Shown: one piece after another, positions 51,182-58,959 of the stretch
Numbering within the stretch: the first letter of the stretch is position 1
Layout: every line of letters starts with the position of its first letter
Assembly (NCBI GenBank): GCA_031550725.1
Contig: JAVBOH010000013.1
Location: 36,998-100,997 of the forward strand
DNA from: UBA946 sp031550725
Lineage (GTDB): Bacteria > Bacillota > Clostridia > Oscillospirales > Ruminococcaceae
Length of the DNA: 64,000 nucleotides
Reading direction: 5' to 3'
Made by a program: the position numbers and the translations under genes
The notes under the pieces: model-generated
Database searches by the model: none
Seen by the model: the letters and a program-made list of their open reading frames with translations, nothing else
Told to the model about the DNA's origin: nothing

Positions 51182-51655
51182 CTATGGTATATATCTAGCA
51201 TGTTTTATGACTGGTAATTGTCCGACCTCACGAGCTTGGCTAAATATTAATTCCCAATTACCAACGATAATCGGTTTTTCAAATGTATATCCTATTTGAG
51301 TTGCTTTATTAATAGCTGCTTCAAAGTTATTAAGTAATTGTTGTTCTGTTAACTTTTGACCATGTGTCAATGTTCGAGTTGAATATTCAGCCATATGCTT
51401 TGTTGCGTTTGGATTAACCCGAAATTTTCCGTTAGGCGTAGTGATTTGAAATGATTTTGGTATATTCGTGTTAGGAATATTCGGTTGAGTTGATTTAATT
51501 TTATCCCATACTGTTCCAGTTTTTGATTTGTTGATAAAATTATCCACAACCTCATCCCCATGTTTAACAACCTGCTCCGCAACCTCATCACCATGCTTAA
51601 CAACATTCTTAGCACCATCAGCAATTTCATCACCATGCTTAAATACGTTTTTCAA
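51182..51655 (-). CDS. orphan polymorphic-toxin tip C
   Basis: 157 aa: KHGDE repeats (MKNVFKHGDEIADGAKNVV, EQVVKHGDEVVDNF), a linker, and a C-terminal domain FRVNPNATKHMAEYSTRTLT followed by EKPIIVGNWELIFSQAREVG and KHARYIP. The conserved KHM, N-W-E and H-R residues recall small RNase (BECR-fold) toxins, but I cannot name the family. The frame reads upstream into LAGWFST without a ribosome site and overlaps the immunity-4 end, so it is a tip without a delivery domain. The start is TTG at 51655 and may be silent. Confidence 0.6.
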   Translation of the reverse strand: MKNVFKHGDEIADGAKNVVKHGDEVAEQVVKHGDEVVDNFINKSKTGTVWDKIKSTQPNIPNTNIPKSFQITTPNGKFRVNPNATKHMAEYSTRTLTHGQKLTEQQLLNNFEAAINKATQIGYTFEKPIIVGNWELIFSQAREVGQLPVIKHARYIP

Positions 51656-51690
51656 AATGGTACTAAACCAACCAGCAAGATATTTATTAG

Positions 51691-52056
51691 TTAAAATATA
51701 TTTAGTCTTGCAACATCAAACTCAATAAATCTACCTTCATCAATATCGTTTGGTACATATGCATCATCCAAACACAGGTTAATATTATTTAATTGAACTA
51801 TTTTATCAAATTTATTTATTAACTTACCACGAATAAAATAGTTATAAAAGCTATCACCTTTCTTAATGTCAAAATCTTTTTCATCTGAAATAACAATGTT
51901 TTCAACGCCATAACAATATAATGGCTCAGTAAGTTTTTCTCCAGCTGATTTAAAAAACGGATATGAAAAACAAATTAAATCATAAGTATTATCAGAAACT
52001 ACAACATCAGCTTCTTGTGAATTTTTATCAATCCAATTAATTGATTTTATAAACAT
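51691..52056 (-). CDS. immunity-like protein 4
   Basis: 121 aa. MFIKSINWIDKNSQEADVVV, then YDLICFSYPFFKSAGEKL and DEGRFIEFDVARLNIF. Small, acidic, soluble; no family named with confidence. GGAGG lies upstream of the ATG. The toxin tail B is just upstream, so it probably is the surviving immunity gene of that eroded toxin. Its 3' end has a second degraded copy near 50380. Confidence 0.6.
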   Translation of the reverse strand: MFIKSINWIDKNSQEADVVVSDNTYDLICFSYPFFKSAGEKLTEPLYCYGVENIVISDEKDFDIKKGDSFYNYFIRGKLINKFDKIVQLNNINLCLDDAYVPNDIDEGRFIEFDVARLNIF

Positions 52057-52068
52057 AATTAATTCCTC

Positions 52069-52136
52069 CTACTTTCCAAAACCTAAACTAGGTACACTTT
52101 TTATCAGTTCAGATACATTTTTGATGTGAAATGTTG
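52069..52136 (-). pseudogene. eroded toxin tail B
   Basis: The minus strand reads TFHIKNVSELIKSVPSLGFG, then lysine and a TAG stop at 52069. There is no start codon or upstream frame. It sits just before immunity gene 4, as a toxin C-terminus would. Confidence 0.45.
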
Positions 52137-52158
52137 TTAATAATAAATATGTATTAGT

Positions 52159-52596
52159 TTATCCTTGACTAAATGAAAAACTCTCTACATCAACAGCACT
52201 ATTATCAAAACAAGAAATTATTTTCTCTAAATACCAATTTACATCCGTTATATCATTAAAAAGCTTACGACGATTAATTGTCAAATTAATTGTTAAATCA
52301 AAATTTGGATATATTAAAATTGTTCCACCAATATTGGTATCTCGCCATGTTAAACCTACACCTATTATTTCATTAGCTTGTTCTTTCTTTGCTATAATTT
52401 CAAAAAGTTCTGATTCATTTACTAAATCATCCAGCCATTCAAACATATCATCATCACCTAACGGTAAATAAAGAATCTTATCATTATTCTTAACAGCCCA
52501 TCCGTTATTAATAAATCTTTTTAATATTTCTTGCGATGTCATTATTTTTTGTTCTTTACAAGAAAGTTTTATATCAATTGAAGCAGTTATTGACAT
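52159..52596 (-). CDS. immunity-like protein 3
   Basis: 145 aa. MSITASIDIKLSCKEQKIMT, then EILKRFINNGWAVKNNDKIL, LPLGDDDMFEWLDD and GGTILIYPNFDLTINLTIN. Alpha/beta, soluble, acidic. AAAAGGAG lies upstream. The layout resembles small Imm proteins of polymorphic-toxin loci, without a certain family. The degraded toxin tail A precedes it. Confidence 0.6.
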   Translation of the reverse strand: MSITASIDIKLSCKEQKIMTSQEILKRFINNGWAVKNNDKILYLPLGDDDMFEWLDDLVNESELFEIIAKKEQANEIIGVGLTWRDTNIGGTILIYPNFDLTINLTINRRKLFNDITDVNWYLEKIISCFDNSAVDVESFSFSQG

Positions 52597-52617
52597 GATT
52601 TTTTCTCCTTTTTTATA

Positions 52618-52703
52618 TTAATTTAATATTTCGGTATATGGAATACCCTTCTTAGTTAACCAATCCTTAATAGCTTGTGGAATAGGTGTATTCGAAAACA
52701 ATG
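52618..52703 (-). pseudogene. eroded toxin tail A
   Basis: The minus strand reads SNTPIPQAIKDWLTKKGIPY followed by TEILN and a stop at 52618. GIPYxE endings occur at the C-terminus of polymorphic toxins. Only about 28 codons remain, and the hairpin at 52703-52746 cuts it off upstream. Confidence 0.45.
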
Positions 52704-52746
52704 AGGAAACCCTCCTAAGCTTTTTGGAGCTTTTTGAGGGTTCCTC
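52703..52746. terminator. strong hairpin within the toxin array
   Basis: GAGGAAACCCTC / GAGGGTTCCTC arms with an AGCTTTTTGGAGC-containing loop. T-rich tail is weak on both strands. It follows the DUF1871 gene. Confidence 0.6.
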
Positions 52747-52762
52747 GTAAGATTAAAACATT

Positions 52763-53008
52763 TTACGCAAGAATTTTTTTCGCAATGTCACCACAATCAT
52801 CAATCGACTGCATGAAAACATCATCACCTAAAGTTCTAATAAACAATTCATAAATTTTATTTCCTAAAGTATCTACTGAACAATTTTTAACACTTTCAAT
52901 ATATGCAACAAGTTCATTAATTTCATTGATATATTCATCTTTTGGTGCATACGGAAATACATCAATTGGAGCCCACTCATTTATTATATCTGTAATTTTA
53001 TTTAACAT
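52763..53008 (-). CDS. DUF1871 family protein
   Basis: 81 aa. IINEWAPIDVFPYAPKDEYI, then NCSVDTLGNKIYELFIRTLG and DDCGDIAKKIL match the DUF1871 pattern (NEWDPxxxxPxAPxDEY). All-helical. Such proteins are often found among toxin-immunity clusters and phage islands; the role is unknown. It follows immunity gene 2 by 14 bases, so it belongs to that operon and may be a second immunity factor. Confidence 0.75.
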   Translation of the reverse strand: MLNKITDIINEWAPIDVFPYAPKDEYINEINELVAYIESVKNCSVDTLGNKIYELFIRTLGDDVFMQSIDDCGDIAKKILA

Positions 53009-53022
53009 AATACCTCTTTAAA

Positions 53023-53556
53023 CTACATTTCTAAAATCAGATTACCAATTTTTGATAATCTAGAACTTTTTAATAATTTTTGATTAACCAACGCTATTTC
53101 ATCAACATATTGCTTTGCTTTTTTAAGTATTTCATTTTTAAATTCAATGTAGCTAACAGGAATGTTATTCCATTCACCATATTGTGAATTTTCTAAAGGA
53201 GATGAAGCCACACATGACATTCCATTTTTATCTGCTCTTACAATACTAGCATACACAGTTTCATCTTCCCGTTTAAATTCAATCCAAGTTTCATATGCAT
53301 CAATATCGCTTACAGCAACATAGCTTGATGTGTTTAGTATAGCGACTGCACTTAATAAAGATTCAAACCAAATTGATATCAAGTCCCATCCCGTTTCATC
53401 ATCAAAAAGTGGTCGGTCAGGGCAATAACCATAAATATTACCATTAAAATTCAAGCATATAAATCCTTCAAAATCACCATCTTTATCAAATATGTTTTCA
53501 TCAAGTGATTTAATATAATCTAAACTCGTTGTAATTCTATATGTAATTTCAAACAT
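53023..53556 (-). CDS. immunity-like protein 2
   Basis: 177 aa. MFEITYRITTSLDYIKSLDE, then GDFEGFICLNFNGNIYGYCP, ETGWDLISIWFESLLSAVAIL and IPVSYIEFKNEILKKAKQYV. This resembles immunity proteins of the SUKH-unrelated, alpha/beta type and has no known catalytic residue. GGAGG upstream. It starts 16 bases after the stop of toxin tip 2, so it is the likely partner of that tip. Confidence 0.6.
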   Translation of the reverse strand: MFEITYRITTSLDYIKSLDENIFDKDGDFEGFICLNFNGNIYGYCPDRPLFDDETGWDLISIWFESLLSAVAILNTSSYVAVSDIDAYETWIEFKREDETVYASIVRADKNGMSCVASSPLENSQYGEWNNIPVSYIEFKNEILKKAKQYVDEIALVNQKLLKSSRLSKIGNLILEM

Positions 53557-53572
53557 TTTATAACCTCCAATT

Positions 53573-54120
53573 CTATCTTCCGAAAAATTCTAATGTTAAT
53601 TTTCTTAATCCAAACGCTGTATCAAATGTTCCATATGATTTTATTGCTATTCGTATTGTTTCACCATTTATAACAACATCATGAACTCCTGTAAGCCCCA
53701 AATCCATAAGTTGTTTATAGCCAGTTTCAACTGCTGATATAACTTGTGATTTACTCCAACTTGGATCAAAAAAAGTATTGTGAGCAAGCTTCGCAGCTAA
53801 TTGATCATCAGTTAAATATTTAACTTGTCTAGCAAAATCATTAGGAATGTGCTTGCTAATGTGTTGAATACTATTTTCACTTAGTTTAAATACATTCTTT
53901 GCACCATCAGCAATTTCATCACCATGCTTAACCACATTCTTGACTCCATCAACAACTTCATCGCCACAAATTCAACACCGTCAATAACCTCGTCACCATG
54001 CTTAAATACGTTTTTCAAAATGGTACTAAACCAACCAGCCAAAGGTATCGCAGTCAATACAGATAATTCTGCTTCAACATAATGCTTGCGAAAAACACTT
54101 AAAACAAAAGAAATCAACAT
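53573..54120 (-). pseudogene. orphan toxin tip 2, frameshifted in the KHGDE repeats
   Basis: 54120 to about 53990 encodes the pre-toxin end VLSVFRKHYVEAELSVLTAI followed by LAGWFSTILKNVFKHGDEV. The frame then shifts (about eight bases missing after GVEFV). The 53935-53573 frame continues MVKHGDEIADGAKNVFKLSE and a toxin domain with SIQHISKHIPNDFARQVKYL, TGVHDVVINGETIRIAIKSY and FDTAFGLRKLTLEFFGR. The tip domain itself is intact and could still be expressed from an internal start. H-K-H and V-H positions suggest an RNase-type toxin; family not named. Confidence 0.65.
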
Positions 54121-54157
54121 TTATTGTTGACTTCCTTTGTATAGTAATTATTTTAGT

Positions 54158-54589
54158 TTACCAGTTACCCTCTTCAAAATCAATATCATCTATTTCTTTA
54201 ACAAAAACAGATACCCATAATACATTATTTGTTTCAGGATCAGTTTCAATATATATACCCTTATCACTAACATAAACTTCCTCAAAATCTTCATAAACAA
54301 AGCTAGGCTCAATTTCAAGAACTTCATTTATATGCATACCAATTCTTATTTTATCTAATAAAACACCAGTATAGTCTTTTAAAGCTATAATCTTATATAG
54401 CTTCCCATTTAATAAATTAAACCACAAACTAATTTGGTTTTCAATTTCATAGCTTACTACAAATTTATAAACAAAAGCTTCTTTTACATTTCTTTGCTCA
54501 AGTATTGGCTTTAAATCTTTTATTGTTTGATATAATTTTATACCACCCATACTTTCAAATGGGATAATTGGTGCACTTAAGTCTATCAT
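54158..54589 (-). CDS. immunity protein 1 for the MuF toxin
   Basis: 143 aa. MIDLSAPIIPFESMGGIKLY, then ISLWFNLLNGKLYKIIALKD and GMHINEVLEIEPSFVYEDFE, with SDKGIYIETDPETNNVLWVS. This pattern is common next to toxins with this tip in Clostridia. It starts 13 bases after the stop of the complete toxin gene, with GGAGG upstream, so it is the cognate immunity protein. Confidence 0.75.
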   Translation of the reverse strand: MIDLSAPIIPFESMGGIKLYQTIKDLKPILEQRNVKEAFVYKFVVSYEIENQISLWFNLLNGKLYKIIALKDYTGVLLDKIRIGMHINEVLEIEPSFVYEDFEEVYVSDKGIYIETDPETNNVLWVSVFVKEIDDIDFEEGNW

Positions 54590-54602
54590 TTATTAATTCC
54601 TC

Positions 54603-56060
54603 CTAATTTGTGAATATTATTGTTGAGTTTTCTACAGCATTACTTTTATATAACTCTTTTGAGCCATCGACAATTTTAATAATTCCTTGGTCACAAGTGC
54701 TAATTTTAATATAAGGATTATCTCCGTGCCTTCCACCACCTGGTGATACTTGAACTTGAGTAATATTTTTTGCACCACCAGTATTCTTAATTTGAATGAT
54801 TTCTGCACCTGATTTTGATTTTTCTGATTTTTTAATAATAATATCATAACCCTCGGATTTTAATAAATCAGCAATTTCATCAGCAGATTTTCCACTAAAT
54901 GCTTTTGGATTTGATTTTACTGCTTCAATAGTTATGTTTCCATTCTTAAAAATGCTTTTAGCACCATCAGCAATCTCATCGCCATGCTTAACCACATTCT
55001 TAGCACCATCAACAATCTCGTCACCATGCTTAACTACATTCTTAGCACCATCAGCAATTTCATCACCATGCTTGACAACAAATTCAACACCGTCAATAAC
55101 TTCGTCACCATGCTTAAATACGTTTTTCAAAATTGTGCTGAACCAGCCAACCAAAGGTATCGCAGACAATGCAGATAATCCAGCTTCAACATAATGCTTG
55201 CGAAAAAGTGAAATTACTGCATTAATGCTATCAAAGAAATTACCGAAACCAGGAATCATACCAAAGCCATCAAGAGCAAGCTGTAAATCATCCAGCAATT
55301 TCTCGTAATCGTTAGCATAATCTTCAGCAATTTTAGAATATGCATTCTCATCTGCTGGGACTAGCTTGCATTTGCAGTTTGGGTGAAAGGGGATTTGTAT
55401 ATCATGCAGTTCGTCAATGTCATATACCTTATTACCATGACTTAAACATTCAGCACATGATTCACCTTCAGTTTGTATTTTAAATTCATAAACTTCATGC
55501 ATAAGAAAATAGAACAATGTATTATCATATTCCATTCTTGAATATACATCGGCAGCAGCAGCAGGTATATTCTTCGTTTCCGAATCGAATATATCATTTA
55601 TTGCTTTATACATTTCTTCATATGACGCTTTTCTGTGCAAAAGATTTCGAGTTAAATCAGGTATTCTTTTTAGAATACGCTCTTTAATGCCAAATAAGTA
55701 ATTGTTATATGACGTAACATACCCATCACCATATGGCAATTTCGGATTTTTCACTAACAATGAATCAAACATTGTATCGAGGGTATCCTCAATCTGTGCA
55801 TTAAGCCACATATGAGGAGTATAAAAATCCTTTTGCAACAGTTCTCTTGTATTATTTCCAATCGGTTGAAGATATTGTCGTTTATTATATGGTACTTTTG
55901 TTAAAGCAGTATATCCCCAATTTTGATTTGAATTTGTAGAAGATTCGTTTTTAGAATCATTATCACCTAAAAGCACAGCATACAGCATAGCAATGTGACT
56001 TGATAATGAGTATTTTGATGATTTTAATTGTTTATTAACAATGTTTTTGACTTCGTCCAT
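54603..56060 (-). CDS. MuF-type polymorphic toxin with KHGDE repeats
   Basis: About 485 aa from the ATG at 56060 (GGAGG upstream). Residues 1-235: MuF-like phage head-morphogenesis domain ending ESCAECLSHGNKVYDID and IPFHPNCKCKLVP. About 255-315: pre-toxin hydrophobic segment LALDGFGMIPGFGNFFDSI and AGLSALSAIPLVGW. About 316-375: four 14-residue repeats of the form VVKHGDEIxDGAKN. About 380-485: toxin domain with ADEIADLLKSEGYDIIIKKS, NITQVQVSPGGGRHGDNPYI and KISTCDQGIIKIV. MuF toxins are known from temperate Firmicute phages. The tip has a conserved GGGRHG-PY-KIST core, seen in putative nuclease toxins. Strong promoter upstream. Confidence 0.82.
   Translation of the reverse strand: MDEVKNIVNKQLKSSKYSLSSHIAMLYAVLLGDNDSKNESSTNSNQNWGYTALTKVPYNKRQYLQPIGNNTRELLQKDFYTPHMWLNAQIEDTLDTMFDSLLVKNPKLPYGDGYVTSYNNYLFGIKERILKRIPDLTRNLLHRKASYEEMYKAINDIFDSETKNIPAAAADVYSRMEYDNTLFYFLMHEVYEFKIQTEGESCAECLSHGNKVYDIDELHDIQIPFHPNCKCKLVPADENAYSKIAEDYANDYEKLLDDLQLALDGFGMIPGFGNFFDSINAVISLFRKHYVEAGLSALSAIPLVGWFSTILKNVFKHGDEVIDGVEFVVKHGDEIADGAKNVVKHGDEIVDGAKNVVKHGDEIADGAKSIFKNGNITIEAVKSNPKAFSGKSADEIADLLKSEGYDIIIKKSEKSKSGAEIIQIKNTGGAKNITQVQVSPGGGRHGDNPYIKISTCDQGIIKIVDGSKELYKSNAVENSTIIFTN
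54955..55115. repeat. tandem 42-bp KHGDE-coding repeats
   Basis: About four copies of a 42-base unit (VVKHGDEIxDGAKN). The same unit, with few changes, recurs at 53890-54005, 51535-51640 and 50225-50320, always at the joint between the delivery part and a toxin tip. Confidence 0.75.
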
Positions 56061-56111
56061 TAAATTCCTCCAAATTTTCAATAATAATTATAAAACATAT
56101 GTTCTATAATT

Positions 56112-56140
56112 ATTATATACCACAAGGAGAAATATGTCAA
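56112..56140 (-). promoter_or_regulatory. promoter of the toxin array
   Basis: TTGACA, 17-base spacer, TATAAT on the minus strand, about 50 bases before the toxin start. Confidence 0.8.
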
Positions 56141-56388
56141 GATATAGGCTGAAAATAATCGAACATTTGTACTATTTTAGTTATTTTGTATAAAACATTT
56201 GATTATTATTTGTTAATACAACCAACCCACCATCTCAACCTAAACCCAGCTAACAAATACTGGGTAAGTCTATGTCCACATCAATTAAAAATCCCATCCG
56301 CAAAAAACTAAATTACGAAATCAGAAAAATCCGAAATTCTCACAAACCCCACACCTGTGTGGTTATGATAAAGATACTTCCATCTTTT
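56141..56388. other. no gene recognised
   Basis: About 250 bases without a supported ORF. The minus strand near 56350 reads NHTGVGFVRISDF, which may be a scrap of an old gene. The plus-strand hairpin at 56389 is the only clear signal. Confidence 0.4.
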
Positions 56389-56421
56389 CCTCCAAATCTG
56401 CAAACGGTGCAGATTTGGAGG
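56389..56421 (+). terminator. strong intrinsic terminator without a gene before it
   Basis: CCTCCAAATCTGC / GCAGATTTGGAGG thirteen-base arms followed by TTTTCTTTTTTT on the plus strand. Confidence 0.8.
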
Positions 56422-56611
56422 TTTTCTTTTTTTATATATCAAGCAGCGAGTGTAGCAGTATTCACAATACCAACGAAGTACTCCTTTCAAAATCCAAAGC
56501 ACCTATATACGATGAAATAATTATACCATATTTCACCGAATACGACAAGCAATTTGGAATATTTTATTTAAGCGACATTTTCTAATATTTCGCTCATGGC
56601 GAGATTAACTG

Positions 56612-56760
56612 CTATATACAAACTTCTGTGTTAATAATCTTATCCATATCAATTTCGATATTTATCTGAAAAGATGATAAATCATCAATGGATGGTTTAT
56701 CAAACAGCTTGTAAATACCCTCGATATCGTTATTAAGCTGCATTTCTTTAATGTTTTCAA
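56612..56760 (-). pseudogene. C-terminal remnant of an unknown protein
   Basis: The minus strand reads VENIKEMQLNNDIEGIYKLF, then PSIDDLSSFQINIEIDMDKI and a stop at 56612. No start codon or upstream frame; the neighbour at 56751 is on the other strand. A helical 50-residue tail. Confidence 0.4.
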
Positions 56761-56954
56761 CAAGACTTACAATACTATTGCAATATAAAATAGTAAATCA
56801 TGATAAAGTGGCTTTACGATGGAGTAAAGTAGATGGTGCAGAAAAATATTACATATATCAATACAATAATAAGACTGCTAAATATATCAAAAAAGGAGAA
56901 ACAAAAAAGACATTTGAGCTATATGGTTGCAACCGCAAAAGCGATGTGATATAA
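56751..56954 (+). pseudogene. fibronectin-III-like fragment
   Basis: The frame reads NHDKVALRWSKVDGAEKYYI and YQYNNKTAKYIKKGETKKTF, the first strands of an Fn3 domain as in secreted Clostridial proteins. Signal peptide and the rest of the domain are absent, so it is a fragment. Confidence 0.55.
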
Positions 56955-56999
56955 TTAACAATAACAACGAATATTAATCGAAAGGTGGATAAAAATGCA

Positions 57000-57758
57000 A
57001 TGCCATACATGAAAACCGAAGATTTAACAATGTTTTACGAGGACATCGGAATTGGTGAGCCAATAATATTTATACACGGAAGTCTGTCAAGAGGAATAAC
57101 ATCATTTGCGGCTCAAATCCAAGCATTTCAGAATACAAACCGCTGCATATATCCTGATTTGCGAGGACATGGAGAAACTGAAAGCACTAACTTTAACTGG
57201 ATTCCGTCACAGCTAGCAGACGACATAATCATGCTGATGGACAAGCTGGGGATTGAAAAAGCACATATCGTAGGTCATAGCATGGGTGGCGATATAGCTA
57301 TGTACAGTGCAGTAAATCATACCGACAGAGTAAAAAGCGTAACGCTTATGTGTTCGTCAGGACTTTTGAATGAGGATGCAGGAAAGCTTTTAATGAGATA
57401 TAATCCCGACACAATAGATATGGAGAGATACAGCGGTTTTATTGAGAATATGAAAAAAGAGCATTATGCCGCACACAAGGGAAACTGGCAGAATTTTTTA
57501 AAGCAAACCATAAAAAACTGCATGATATATCCTGATATCACGAATGAGGACTTGCAGAAAATAACCATGCCAATGATGCTTATTTATGGCAGCAATGATA
57601 CACTTGTCAATGCGCAGGATATCAAAATACTTGCAAAGAATGTTCGGAATTTTTCATCTGTGCGTATTGAGGATACAGGACATTTCCCGCATATTTTAAG
57701 TCAGAAGTATGATGAGGTTAATGAACTTATTGCGGATTTTATTGCATCGGTGAAATAA
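57000..57758 (+). CDS. alpha/beta hydrolase
   Basis: About 252 aa. PIIFIHGSLSRG is the oxyanion-hole region, HIVGHSMGGDIAMYSA the nucleophile elbow (GHSMGG), LIYGSNDTLVNAQD holds the acid and EDTGHFPHI the catalytic histidine, so the full triad is present. No signal peptide. The ATG at 57000 follows AGGTGG by eleven bases; an in-frame GTG at 56985 lies within that site. Substrate unknown; small-molecule ester or lactone is likely. Confidence 0.85.
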   Translation: MPYMKTEDLTMFYEDIGIGEPIIFIHGSLSRGITSFAAQIQAFQNTNRCIYPDLRGHGETESTNFNWIPSQLADDIIMLMDKLGIEKAHIVGHSMGGDIAMYSAVNHTDRVKSVTLMCSSGLLNEDAGKLLMRYNPDTIDMERYSGFIENMKKEHYAAHKGNWQNFLKQTIKNCMIYPDITNEDLQKITMPMMLIYGSNDTLVNAQDIKILAKNVRNFSSVRIEDTGHFPHILSQKYDEVNELIADFIASVK

Positions 57759-57780
57759 ATTTATTAACCAATTAAATATG

Positions 57781-57809
57781 TTGACAATATAGTAAAGATG
57801 TGTTAAAAT
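57781..57809 (+). promoter_or_regulatory. promoter before the tandem RNA motif
   Basis: TTGACA, 17-base spacer, TAAAAT on the plus strand. Confidence 0.7.
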
Positions 57810-57824
57810 AAACGTGTGTAAACA

Positions 57825-57866
57825 TTGTGCAGGGGAAGATACCCATAACAAAAAACGAAGGCACAA
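57825..57866 (+). other. tandem hairpin RNA motif, copy 1
   Basis: TTGTGC / GCACAA outer arms enclose AGGGGAAGATACCCATA, then ACAAAAAACGAAG. The core has an inner GGG/CCC hairpin. The matching copy 2 lies 26 bases downstream. No known RNA family is matched with confidence. Confidence 0.5.
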
Positions 57867-57892
57867 AGACATTATTAGTGACATAATTTATA

Positions 57893-57936
57893 GTTGCAAA
57901 GGGGGAGAAACCCATAGAAAAAAACGTAATTGTAAC
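57893..57936 (+). other. tandem hairpin RNA motif, copy 2
   Basis: GTTGCAA / TTGTAAC outer arms (one G-U) enclose AGGGGGAGAAACCCATA, then GAAAAAAACGTAA. The core resembles copy 1, but the outer stem has different bases that still pair. Confidence 0.5.
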
Positions 57937-58081
57937 GGACGAATCAGAAAATATACTTGGGTCAACTTATCCGAAAAGGGCAAGAGGACTTGTAAAAAAC
58001 GGTCGGGCAGTTTATGTTAGCGACTGTGAAATTCGTCTGAAACCTAAAGGTCCGACCAATTATATATTGGAGGATGTTAAT
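57914..58081 (+). other. in-frame upstream extension with RRXRR/PLMP-like domain
   Basis: The frame of the 58082 gene is open for 56 codons upstream. It encodes EKNVIVTDESENILGSTYPK followed by RARGLVKNGRAVYVSDCEIR, resembling the N-terminal PLMP/RRXRR domain of IscB-like proteins and a Clostridial family with YPKRAKGLVKKGRA. No ATG, GTG or TTG lies between the preceding stop and this domain. The only start-like signal is GGGGGAG six bases before an ATA (57914). Confidence 0.5.
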
Positions 58082-58861
58082 ATGGAAAATAAATTATATT
58101 TTAACGCAAGAGAATGGTATGCTTTAGCTGAGGAATGTAAACAGCAGGTAAGCTCACGCACTTTTATGACAGGAATGGACGGCAAGCTGGTTGAAGTTTA
58201 TATGCTTGGCGACTGGACATGGCACTGGAGCGAGATTTCATCAAGACCAATGCGCCTTGAAAAAAATACCGAATATACATTTACATTCTGGCTCAATGGC
58301 GGTGAGAATGACAACTGCAATGAAACCTGTCAATTTGTAATTCTGCACAGCAATCAAGAGCATGAATCATATGACAGGTCAAAGGAATATGTCTATAAGC
58401 TGAACAGGAATTTCATTAAGCCTATAAAAAAGCGTGATGGATGGGAGCTATACAGTATCCCGTTTGTAACAGAGGACAAGGAGTTCACAAGGCTTAAGTT
58501 TATAGCACTTGCCGCACCAATGGCTGTAATGCCTGCAAAAGATGTGAGTGACTATACCGAACTTGAAGAAAGGTTAGTCGAGTTTGAGGATGAACGTCCG
58601 CAAAGGCATAACATAGTTTTTTCGGATGGTTTTCCGCCGAATACATGGTATGCAACCAAAAACCTGCGTAAAGGAACTATCCATAATAACGTTATAAATA
58701 ATGACGACCGTTCGAGAGAAGATTTATATGACGACCTGATTGATGCTATTACAATGAAAATCAGGGAAGTTGATGTAACAGACAGCGATACAAATATCGT
58801 TGTTTTGCAAACACTAAACCAAATGCTTGAACAAGCATATGAAATAGCTGAAATGGATTAA
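58082..58861 (+). CDS. conserved protein of unknown function
   Basis: 259 aa from the ATG at 58082, which has GGAGG eight bases upstream. MENKLYFNAREWYALAEECK, then NTEYTFTFWLNGGENDNCNE, YKLNRNFIKPIKKRDGWELY and FTRLKFIALAAPMAVMPAKD: a beta-sandwich-like region of about 150 residues. The C-terminus is helical (DLYDDLIDAITMKIREVDVT). I recall related proteins in Ruminococci in which the YPKRAKGLVKKGRA domain precedes this region, so the true product may start upstream of 58082. Function unknown. Confidence 0.65.
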   Translation: MENKLYFNAREWYALAEECKQQVSSRTFMTGMDGKLVEVYMLGDWTWHWSEISSRPMRLEKNTEYTFTFWLNGGENDNCNETCQFVILHSNQEHESYDRSKEYVYKLNRNFIKPIKKRDGWELYSIPFVTEDKEFTRLKFIALAAPMAVMPAKDVSDYTELEERLVEFEDERPQRHNIVFSDGFPPNTWYATKNLRKGTIHNNVINNDDRSREDLYDDLIDAITMKIREVDVTDSDTNIVVLQTLNQMLEQAYEIAEMD

Positions 58862-58868
58862 CAAAAAT

Positions 58869-58903
58869 AAGGCTGTACCCAATTTTATTTAGGGTACAGC
58901 CTT
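58869..58903. terminator. bidirectional terminator
   Basis: AAGGCTGTACCC / GGGTACAGCCTT twelve-base arms with T-rich tails on both strands. It separates the unknown gene (plus) from typA (minus). Confidence 0.85.
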
Positions 58904-58959
58904 TGTGTTTTTATGTTATACGGATGACAACTATGTGGTCGCCCGTATATAATTTACAA

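Noticed and set aside
54955..55115. CRISPR-like array in the KHGDE repeats
   Set aside because: Repeats are contiguous in-frame coding units without spacers, and no cas genes are nearby.
56272..56520. Plus-strand ORF over the terminator at 56389
   Set aside because: It reads through a strong terminator hairpin and has no family resemblance or ribosome site.
57825..57936. preQ1-I riboswitch, suggested by A-rich AAAAAACG after CCC
   Set aside because: The hairpin loop is only six to seven bases, too short for the preQ1-I pocket, and the tandem layout with outer stems does not fit.
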